64,000 nucleotides of DNA. It comes from Apostichopus japonicus (Eukaryota > Echinodermata > Holothuroidea > Aspidochirotida > Stichopodidae). Shown here in pieces: positions 47,436 through 59,400 of this stretch. Location of the stretch: the NCBI RefSeq assembly GCF_037975245.1, contig NC_092576.1:5938001-6002000 (forward strand). The letters are read 5' to 3'. How positions within the stretch are numbered: the first letter of the stretch is position 1; the number at the start of each line of letters is the position of its first letter. Under the pieces are notes generated by a model. That model did not search any database. It was not told the origin of the DNA and saw nothing but the letters and a program-made list of their open reading frames with translations. The position numbers were made by a program, and so were the translations under genes.

Positions 47436-50400
47436 GTAAGATCCAGTACCGGGTACCGGATTTATCTTGGAGACTGGGGGGGGGGGGGACTGCGGTGGGT
47501 TATATATGTATGGGAGAAGGAAGATTACATGTTATCATAAAGATACAAGAAGTGAAATAAAATACCTGCACTCCAGTATTAAGACTTCCTCTGTCTGGAG
47601 AAGTACTAACTCAATCACATCACATGCATACGCCCAGCATTGGGAGGATGGAATTGTCAGGTAAGGGTTGGGGGTGGTGACCTTTGTAAATGTGGTGAAT
47701 GTGTCTGGCAAACTGATGAAAATGCAATGTGGAGGATGCTATTCTGTTTGGGTAAGGATGCCAATGGAATGGTATTTTTAAAATTGTAGTTGAATGCAAG
47801 GCAAAATTCATTACAATTTCATATGATGGTTCTATGTTCCTTAGAATTAACAATTTAAATACATTTTGGACTGGAGAATGGAACTCGGTCTAAGGGAAAA
47901 ATATACTACAACTTTCATTTGATAAGAAACAAGATAAACGTCTTTTTTCTTAAATTACAGGCACGGTTGTCTCATCAGATAAGTGCCAGACTCCGCAATA
48001 TCTGCAATTGGGAAAGAAAGGTAGGATATCCTGCAACTTTCCTGGTGGTTCATATGGAACATGTTGGTACAACTCGTCCAATTTGACTAGCGAAGATCGA
48101 CAATTAATTTGCCACAGAGAAGGTATTGTATTTGGACCCGGATACGAGTCCGGAGAATACAGTGTTCAACCTGATGGATCTCTTGTTATCAACAAAGTTT
48201 CCACCAAACATAATACTTCTTTCGGTGTATTGACATTGGCGACTACAGAAGAAGATCCAATCATTGAATATGTCCGTGTACAGTAGTTGTCTACGGTAAG
48301 TCGATTTCTTTGATAACAACATGCATATCTGTCGAAACATTGGAGCGAAGAGATAGAGCACAATGCAACGTGGAATCCACAGAAAAAAAAAAATAAGAGG
48401 TTCAACATTTCGACTGGCACTTGATAGAGCCCGACGAAACACGTCATAAGCATAACTCAGGTAGATTCCTTCCATAAGTTTTAGATACGCGCCTGTTCGT
48501 TAGATCTCCGAACCCTTTTCTGTACATTTCTCTAGCTCATGTAAATATTTTCAACCTCAAGTTATCCTCCAATAAGAGAACAATCGAGCCAATGACCAAT
48601 TTTACGCCTATTGTTTGGAGATTTCTTCTCAGAAATCGTTCGCGTTTATCACGAATAAAAGCTTGGTAAAGGATTCCTTGATGATCATCACATTCTCCTA
48701 TCATATCTCGTTATCATGTTTCAGACATTGCCTTCCTAGTTTAGCTGACAATAAAAGAAGTCAATCGGGGATTTGTTCATTCATCAATCTATCCATTTAT
48801 TCATCTACTCACTCACTCATATGTTTATAATGCAAACGATGAAAAAAGAGACCGGGGACTGCGGTGGGTTATACAGTATATGTAAGGGAGAAGGAAGGGT
48901 TACAGGTTTACATAAAGATACAAGAAGTAAAATGAAAGACCTGCCTTCCGGTATTAAGACTTCCTATATGTCTGGTGAAGTACTTACTCAATCACATCAC
49001 ATGCATACGCCCAGCATTGGGAGGGAAGAATTGTAAGGTATGGGTTAGGGGTGGTGACCTTTGTAAATGGGGTGAATGTGTCTGGCAAACTGATGGAAAT
49101 GCAATGTGGAGGATGCTATTCTGTTTGGGTAAGGATGCCAATGGAATGGTATTTTTAAATTGTAGTTGAATGCAAGGCAAAATTCATTACAATTTCATAT
49201 GATGGTTCTATGTCCCTTAGACTTAACAATTTATACATTTTGGACTGGAGAATGGAACTCGGTCTAAGGGAAAAATATACTACAACTTTCATTTGATATG
49301 AAACAAGATAAACGTCTTTTTTCTTCAATTACAGGCACGGTTGTCTCATCAGATAAGTGCCAGACTCCGCAATATCTGCAATTGGGAAAGAAAGGTATAA
49401 TATCATGCAACTTTCCTGGTGATTTATATGGAACAGTTTGGTACAACTCGTCCAATTTGACTAGTGAAGATCGACAATTAATTTCCAACATAGAAAGTTT
49501 TGTATTTGGACCCGGATACGAGTCCGGAGAATACCGTGTTCAACCTGATGGATCTCTTATAATCAACAAAGTTTCCACCAAACATAATACTTCTTTCAGT
49601 GTATCGACATTGGCGACTACAGAAGATGATCCAATCGTTGAATATGTCCGTGTAGTTGTCTACGGTAAGTCGTTTTCTTTGATAACAACATGCATATCTG
49701 TCGAAACACTGAACCGAGTTCAGAGTTTGGAACGAAGAGGTAGAGCACAATGCAACGTTGAATACACAGAAAAAAAAATAAGCGGTTCAACATTTCGACT
49801 GGCGCTTGATAGAGCCCGACGAAACACGTCATCAGCATAACTCAGGTAGATTCCTTCCATAAGTTTTAGATACGCGCCTGTTCGTTAGATCTCCGAACCC
49901 TTTTCTGTACATCTCTCTAGCTCATGTAAATATTCAACCTCAAGTCATCCTCCGATAAGAGAACAATCCAGCCAATGACCAATTTTACCCCTACTATTTG
50001 GAGATTTCTTCTCAGAAATCGTTTGCGTTTATAACGAATAAAAGCTTGGTAAATCACATGCATATGCCCAGCATTGGGAGGGACTAATTGTCAGGTAAGG
50101 GTTGGGGGTGGTGACCTTTGTAAATGTGGTGAATGTGTCTGGCAAACTGATGGAAATGCAATGTGGAGATGCTATTCTGTTTGGGTAAGGATGTTGTTTT
50201 AACTGTAGTTGAATGCAAGGCAAAATTCATTACAATTTCATATGATGGTTCTATGTTCCTTAGACTTAACAATTTATACATTTTGGACTGGAGAATGGAA
50301 CTTGGTCTGAGGGAAAAATATACTACAACTTTCATTTGACATGGAACAAGGTAAATGTCTTTTTTTCTTCAATTACAGATACGGTTGTCTCATCAGATAA

Positions 50401-53400
50401 GTGCCAGACTCCGCAATATCTGCAATTGGGAAAGAAAGGTTTAATATCATGCAACTTTCCTGGTGGTTTATATGGAACAGTTTGGTACAACTCGTCCAAT
50501 TTGACTAGCGAAGATCGACAACTAATTTCCAACAGAGAAAGTTTTGTATTTGAACCCGGATACGAGTCCGGAGAATACAGTGTTCAACCTGATGGATCTC
50601 TTGTTATCAACAAAGTTTCCACCAAACATAATACTTATTTCGTTGTATCAACATTGGCGACTACAGAAGATGATCCAATCGTTGAATATGTCCGTGTAGT
50701 TGTCTACGGTAAGTCGTTTCTTTGATAACAACATGCATATCTGTCGAAACACTGAACCGAGTTCAGAGTTTGGAACGAAGAGGTAGAGCACAATGCAACG
50801 TTGAATACACAGAAAAAAAAAATAAGAGGTTCAACATTTCGACTGGCGCTTGATAGAGCCCGACGAAACACGTCATAAGCATAACTCAGGTAGATTCCTT
50901 CCATAAGTTTTAGATACGCGCCTGTTCGTTAGATCTCCGAACCCTTTTCTGTACATCTCTCTAGCTCATGCAAATATTCAACCTCAAGTCATCCTCTGAT
51001 AAGAGAACAATCCAGCCAATGACCAATTTTACCCCTACTATTTGGAGATTTCTTCTCAGAAATCGTTTGCGTTTATAACGAATAAAAGCTTGGTAAATCA
51101 CATGCATATGCCCAGCATTGGGAGGGACTAATTGTCAGGTAAGGGTTGGGGGTGGTGACCTTTGTAAATGTGGTGAATGTGTCTGGCAAACTGATGGAAA
51201 TGCAATGTGGAGATGCTATTCTGTTTGGGTAAGGATGTCAATTGCATGGTATTGTTTTAACTGTAGTTGAATGCAAGGCAAAATTCATTACAATTTAATA
51301 TGATGGTTCTATGTTCCTTAGACTTAACAATTTATACATTTTGGACTGGAGAATGGAACTTGGTCTGAGGGAAAAATATACTACAACTTTCATTTGACAT
51401 GGAACAAGGTAAATGTCTTTTTTTCTTCAATTACAGACACGGTTGTCTCATCAGATACTGTAAGTGCCAGACTCCGCAATATCTGCAATTGGGAAAGAAA
51501 GGTATAATATCATGCAACTTTCCTGGTGGTTTATATGGAACAGTTTGGTACAACTCGTCCAATTTGACTAGCGAAGATCGACAACTAATTTCCAACAGAG
51601 AAAGTTTTGTATTTGAACCCGGATACGAGTCCGGAGAATACAGTGTTCAACCTGATGGATCTCTTGTTATCAACAAAGTTTCCACCAAACATAATACTTA
51701 TTTCGTTGTATCAACATTGGCGACTACAGAAGATGATCCAATCGTTGAATATGTCCGTGTAGTTGTCTACGGTAAGTCGTTTTCTTTGACAGCAACATGC
51801 ATATCTGTCGAAACACTGAACCGAGTTCAGAGTTTGGAGCGAAGAGATAGAGCACAATGCAACGTGGAATCCACAGAAAAAAAAAAACAATAACAGGTTC
51901 AGCATTTCGACTGGCGCTTGATAGAGCCCAACGAAACATGTCATAAGCATAACTCAGGTAAATCCCTCGCATAAGTTTTAGATACACGCCTGTTCGTTTG
52001 ATCTCCGAACCCTTTTCTGTTAACTTCTCTAGCTCATGTAAATATTCAACCTCAAGTCATCCTCCGATAAGAGAACAATCCAGCCAATGACCAATTTTAC
52101 GCCTACTATTTGGAGATTTCTTCTCAGAAATCGTTTGCGTTTATAACGAATAAAAGCTTGGTAAAGGATTCCTCGATGATCATCACATTCTCCTATCATA
52201 TCTCGTTATCATGTTTCAGACATGTCTCCCTTTAGCTGACAATAAAAGAAGTCATCGGTGTTTTTTTTTCATTCATCAATCCATCCCTTTATTCATCTAC
52301 TCACTCACTCATATGTTATTAAACAAACGATGAAAAAAAGAGAAAAGTGAGACTCTGTCCGCATAAAAACCATACACAAGATCAAATATTCTCATGTGAT
52401 TAGTAGCTTACTTTAATAGAGTTGCAATGGTTCAACAGTGTAAAAAGTTACATTACTGAAATACCATTAGCACTGAAGCCACTTTCATAGTGAGAATATA
52501 TATCTAACCGTCTAACTACACTGCATCACATTAAGACCCTATAATGAAGCTACGAATAAATATAAATAACATGCAGTGTCCACCTGACAACTGGATGTCA
52601 TTTGGTAATTACAGTCGTTAACATACTGTTTTCAGTTAATCATCTAACTATAATATCTTTGTGAGGAACAAGCTAAAGCTTACATTTCCTATTGAAATAT
52701 TTAACAAAGAGTACCGACTTCCTTGCGCCCTTTAATTGTTAGTAAACCCAACACAATTAATAGTAGACCATATAAACATGCCTAATACTTTTTGGCTGGA
52801 CACTATTATTGTAATACGTCTTTCTTTTCACAATTTGCAGATAAACCACCTGAACCGTACCCAACCATTGATGCTACTGGATGTTACCAGAAATCATTAT
52901 GCTTTTTAGAACTAAACGCTGCTTCAAGTTTAAGTTGTAATGTTTTACGAGTAGGTGAAGTATTAGATGATTTGTCATGGAAGTTAAGAACTTACACTGG
53001 GGATGGACAGATCTCTTCTCAGTCGAAAGCTGTAACAACCAGTGTCAATGAATTACAATCTTACTATACTGTTGTAGATATTTCGTTACCAACCTCTCTC
53101 TCATTACGTTTATTCGTCTGCGCAGCGAGAAGCAATGTGTCTGAAGTAGGTAACAATGAATCTACGATACTGGTTGAAAGCGGGACACTGGAAGCATCTA
53201 GCGAACCTCTGCTTGTAACTCTTAATGAAAGAGTGGTTATGAACTGCGGGGAAGATGTGTTATTCTTTGTATGGAAAAAAGTGGGTCAAACGGAAGAAAT
53301 TATTGCATTTGGAACTAAAATTAGGAGTGAAGTTATGATGCCTGATGGATTCACATTGCAAAGTAGCTCTCTGGTCATAAACACGGTTAAAAATCCTACC

Positions 53401-56400
53401 TTGGGCACGTACACGTGTGTTTACAGCACTGACGGTGTTACAACAAAATTTACATCAACTGATGTAACTTTTCAAGGTAAGATCTAAGGTAAAGTGCAAA
53501 CCTTCCCAATTACTATTTATTTGCAGGTTAAATTATAAGTGGTGTGCCAGTTCACTTAGTAAACCTGAACTTATAGAATGTTTTTCTTGTTTTGATTTGG
53601 AATTGAAGGAGAAGTGTTGCTGAGAAAGTGTTATAGTGTTAAAAAAATAACTAATATGTACTTTAACTTTTATACGGTGTATAGTTGTAAAGTCGTGTGA
53701 GGAGGCATTAGCCTCATACAAGACTGTAAGACTGTAAACCTTAAACTATAAACTTTAGTTCATGATACCGATTTGATATACCCCTATAAATCATTCACAT
53801 GCATGTTTGGGCTACCATGAACCTATTAAACATAGCTGTGTTGATATGTTATCTGGAGATGATGTCAACTTGTATTTGGAATTGTTGATGTTCATGTTTG
53901 ACCATTTCTCTTGGCATTTCAGAGGAGGAAGGACGAACTGGTAGGATTGGTGTTGTTGTGTTCTTTGTGCTCTTTGTGTTCTTGTTATTGAATTTCATCG
54001 GAGTCTTCTATCGACGTAAAGGTAATTGACTGATTAATCAGTAAATATCAAGCTTACTCTGAAGTATCTAATAGACTCCTGTTTAATTGACTGATTGATT
54101 TTCGGTTATGATTTCTTTTGCAATCAGACTGTTGTCGAGGCTTACTTAGATAACTCTAGACTGTGAAATCAGTTTTCCCCGATCAGGTATCTCTGCTTAA
54201 TTAATTTATATTTACATACTTCGAAGCCATTGCAATATGTGATTCCTGTATATCTGGTTCAGCCTTTCCTTGCCCCTCTAACAGCTATTCCATGTTCCCA
54301 TCATTGATACGGCATTGTGTTAACTCCGACTTGTAGCTTGAGGGGTGGGATGGGGGCCTTCCATTGCAATAAAAGGGCATCCCATGCAGATTACACCCCC
54401 TCCCCCCGTAAACTATAATGAGGAAGGTCTTCCATTGCTAGGGCATCCCCTGCAGATTGTATCCCCCCCCCCCGTACACTAGCTTGAGGGGTGGGATGAG
54501 GGTCTTCCAAAGCAATAATAGGGCATCTCTCACATATTACATCCCCCATATACGTTTGATTAATACCCTCCCAGATGTTCTTTATGACCTCTTAATCCTT
54601 CCTGGTATAGAATTCTGGAAATGTTTTCCTGCGATTCATGTTTATCACGTGATAATTAGATGTAATAGCATCATTTTTTTTTAAGCTGTTGACTAGAAAA
54701 ATGCATGCATAACTTATTCGTTAAGACACACAGTCCAAAATCAGAGTTTAGTCAACGAGGTATACGATATCAACATGAACGATTTAAATATGAAATAGCC
54801 TAAATTGGTGAAATAGCATAAATAGATGAAATAGCCAAAAAGATGAAATAATATATATAGCATATATAGATGAACAGATGAAATAGATTAAACGGATGAT
54901 TAAACGGAAAATTAAACGGATAAACAGATGAAATGAATGAAATAGATATTAAATAGATGAAAAAGATGCAATAGGTGAAAAAGATGCAATAGGAGAAAAA
55001 ATGCAATAGGTGAAAAAGATGAACTAGATAAAATAGATGAAATAGATCAGAAAGATGAAATAGATCGAATAGATTAAATATATGAAATAGATCCGATAAA
55101 TTGGATAGATTGGATAGATTTGATAGGTTAGTTTGATTAGAGAAATTATAAAAATATAGAGAGATTAGAAATATTAGGTATATTGAAAAGATTAAATTGA
55201 TTGTGCTATTTAAACGTTACTATACATGAACATGCTGACATAAAACTAGGCAATTAACAGAGCAGATTCGTTTACAGAGTATTTTAAGTCTCACCGACTG
55301 AGAACAAGTCGTGCTTTGGGTGTGTTCCTATCATCAGCACTATAACAATGAGATGATCACTTTGTATATTTATGCATCACTAGATTCACATATAGAGTGG
55401 TACACGTCATTTCTTTAGATCAGAGTTCAAGTTGTCAATGCAGTTTCCGTGAAAACGAGTGACTCACATCCCACAAATCTCAGGCGTCAAGTTATGTACA
55501 TAACTATATATTATCTTACCTAACGTATGACGTTTGAAGCTTGTGTCCTTTAGTATTAATACTTTTATTTTCGCTGTTAGAACTACAGCTTGCATTACTC
55601 AGATGAGTAATACAGTTTATATCTTATCTGCACTAGAGCATTATTGCAGACGACTACTGAGTATAACACACAAGCAAAAACTCAATCCTAGGGAAAAGGT
55701 GACAGAAGAAGAATTAAAAGGTATCTAAGCTATCTATATTTAGTTGATTAATTCATAGATTATTTAAAACTTTCAATAACTGTGTATTTAATTTTGATGT
55801 AAAATAGCGATGCTTTCTCAGTTTGGATTCACAAGGTTTTCTGTACTGCACCTGCATATAAGTTTAATTTAAAGTTACCCAGAATGACATAGAATACGAG
55901 CATTATGTTGCTACTCATAAATCGATTTTTGGTTTCGATAAATATCGTAACCTTTGCAGTCATGATGGCGTGCGTATGTATGCGTTTGCGACGCCCAGCT
56001 TGTAAACATGATATCTCACGAAGGGAAAGTTGGACCAACTTCATGTTTGGTGTGTAGATGTACCACATTGAGTACAAGAAGCCTATTGTTTTCTGTGCAG
56101 GTCAAGGTCATTTGGGGTAACCAGGGGTCAAAACGGGGAAACCTTGTAAACACAATATCTCAAGAAGGGAAGCTTGGGCAGACCTCATATTTGGTGTGTA
56201 AACGTACCACATGGAGCACAAGAAGCCTATTGTTTTCTGTGGAGGTCAAAGTTGATTAGGGTCACTAGGGGTCAAATTGTAAAAACATTGTTAACACCAT
56301 AGCTCATGAAAGAAAGATTGGGCAAACCTCATATTCAATGTGTAGAAGTACCACATTGAGCACAAGAAGCCTTTCGTTTTATGTGGACGTCAAAGGTCAT

Positions 56401-59400
56401 TTCGGGTCACCGAGGTCAAATTGTGAATACATTGTAAACACACTAGCTCAAGAAAGGAAGCTTGGGCAGACCTCATATTTAATATGTAGAAGTACCACAT
56501 TCAGTACAGGAAGCCTATTGTTTTCTGTGGAGGTCAAAGGTCATTTAGGGTCGCTAGGGGTCAAATTGTCAAAAACTTGTAAACACGATATCTCAAGAAG
56601 AGAAGGTCGGACCAATTCATATTTGGTGTGCAGACGTACCACATTGAGTTCGAAAAGCCTAAAGTTTTTGGTGTAGATCAAAGGTCATTTGGGGACAACA
56701 GGTCAAATCGTGACAACCTTGTAAACATGATATTGCAAGAAAGGACAGATTTCATATTTGGTTTGTAGATGTACCATAGTAAATTTAAGGAGCCTTTTAT
56801 GGCTATTGGTGGAGGTCATTTGAAGTCAGCAAATGCCAAACATTTACTTCACTACCCTCTTACCTCTCTTTCCACACTAACACATCTTCCTAAACATAAT
56901 ATCGTAGGGAAGCTTGGACAGATCGCATATTTGGTATGTAATTGTACCACATTGAGTACAAGAAGCCTTCATGTTGTGGGCGGAGGTCAATGGTCGTTTG
57001 AGTTCACCAGGGTCATATTGTGAACCCACATTTTATACAATATTTCAACAAGGACTGATGTCATATTTAGTATGTTGATGTATCTATTACATTCACTACA
57101 AGAAGCTTGTTGTTTAGCTCAATGGTCATTTCAGGACAGCCTGTGTCATTGTGAATGTATTGTTTGTCACACCACACTGCTTTTCACTGTATTACTAATA
57201 TCAAGTATGTTGTACACCCTCACTATACGTCATTACATCAGATTCATGCAGAAAATAGCTGAATGTAACATCATCGAAACCACTACGCATTTTCGCATTC
57301 TGGTTATTCTTTCATTTTAAAGAGTGGTGTAAGAAAGTTCTAATTTCGAAAGACGAAACTCAAGATACACATGATGGTATAGTGGAGAGGTTGAAGAAAA
57401 CATCCAATGAACAGGTGAAAAACATTATAAAAGAATTACTGAGTAATTACCTTACTTTCGATTCAGTTTGAAAAAGCAATATAGAAATGATGTGTCTATG
57501 CTTGATGTTCTTTTTTTCAAACCATGATAGGTGTGATGGAAGGGTCTGAAAATAAGAGGCTTTGAAAATAAAGGTGACCGATACGTAGAGAGTTACATTC
57601 ATTATTTCATTTTATCTTGTTATGATTTCAAAATAAAACATTAGCCACACTATACACTAAGTTCATATGTACACCTAACAAGTGATTGTCCAATATGTTA
57701 ACCGTTTTAACATGTCGTCTTAATTCATGATGTTTCGATACATTGGGTAAAATGATGGACTTCGTAAACGCACACGTGATGTTGAATAACTCATGAAATA
57801 TGTAAATTTTTTGCATATTTGTGAATAATAATTTGTAACATTCAAATGCTAAAGTTTAAAGCGGTTAAGATGTGAATAAGATGTATATAGAACAAATGTG
57901 TTAAATAAAAGAAACTTTTTTTGTGGCACAGAGGTGAGCCATTTTCCTTTGGTTGCCGTTCATCTCCATTGCCATTTAGCCTGTTACTTTCCGATCCACA
58001 AGTTGTTTGGGGCATACTTATCTAGAACTAAACGTACAGGCATTACTTAATTAAAGAGAACCATGGAGCCAAGAACACCAGGATTGTAATATCAATATCA
58101 TAAACATAAAAAACATCTAATTTAAGACAACTGTCTTGTTGCAATTTTTAATTTTCATGTTAGGATTCATTTTACACGATAAGATACACCTTAGATTGCT
58201 ATAGCAATTGTAAACTATATTCCTGTTGGTCAGTCCTTGAATTACTTTGTAAACCATTCTGATAACTAATGCTGATAGTTTTTTTGAGGTTCCTCATTCA
58301 TGATTCTCAAAGTTATTATGTAGTTAATTTCTTGAATAGGTTGACATTGAATGGATTATACTGCAAGACAGCTTTACGTCAGTTCAAGAACAAGGTGACG
58401 CTATCAATCTTAGCTCTGGAGCAGTTTTACCTCCGCTTAACACTTTGAAAACATTGGACATTGTAAACAAGAAATGGCAGCAATTGGACTTAACCGAATG
58501 GATAAATATCCTGAAATATGCCTGTCACGGACATAAACCAACCAAGATCAAGTAAGCATGTTATATTGAACAGTCGACTATTATTCAGATGGTCTGAGAA
58601 AGAATTACATTTATTTAATTTACCAACTTATTGAAATGATTCCTGTTAGAGTATATTTATATGTGAAGACGTTTCAGCAACATGTCGCACCATATCGTGC
58701 TGACTTACACATAATATATATATTTAGCGAATTGATTGATTTATCTACCAAAGAAATTACAGTGGTGTGCTCCTCCATTTGAGCAGGCTGAATGTGTGAA
58801 ATGGAAACAAAAATGATATTAAAAACAAGAATACTTGAAAAACCTCTTTGGGGGGCTTATAATAAGATTAATGGACCTTTTTAGTGTATCTAATTACAAC
58901 AAACTGACGAACTACTACCATTACTTCTCACAGGATTGAAAGAATTCTGCTGCCCTTTAACTTTGAGAACAAGTTGAGCACGTTACAAAAGAAGCCACGT
59001 GGTAAGAATGCAGTTTAACAAATTAATCTTTACAAATAAATTTATCTTTACAAATAACTGTTGATGAGGTGAAATACTATGGTGTTAATGATTGGAACTA
59101 CACGATTAAGTACAAAGACTAATGCGATTATCGCTATCGTGTGTTCAACAGGTTCGAGAAAAATGGAGATTTGTTCACGACTTTATCGAAAATCCTAAAA
59201 GCTACTTATTTAACGACTGGTAGAGGAGCGAGTCATTTGAGATTAACAATCAGTTTAACAGATTGTATTAACATTTCTATTGACCTCATAACTGGACAAA
59301 TAGTGTCCCAGTCCATTGTTTAATCCTATATGTCGCAACCAAGCAAATTGCTATCATATTTGTTCAGTTGATATTTTCGTCATACAATTTTTCAGGTGTT

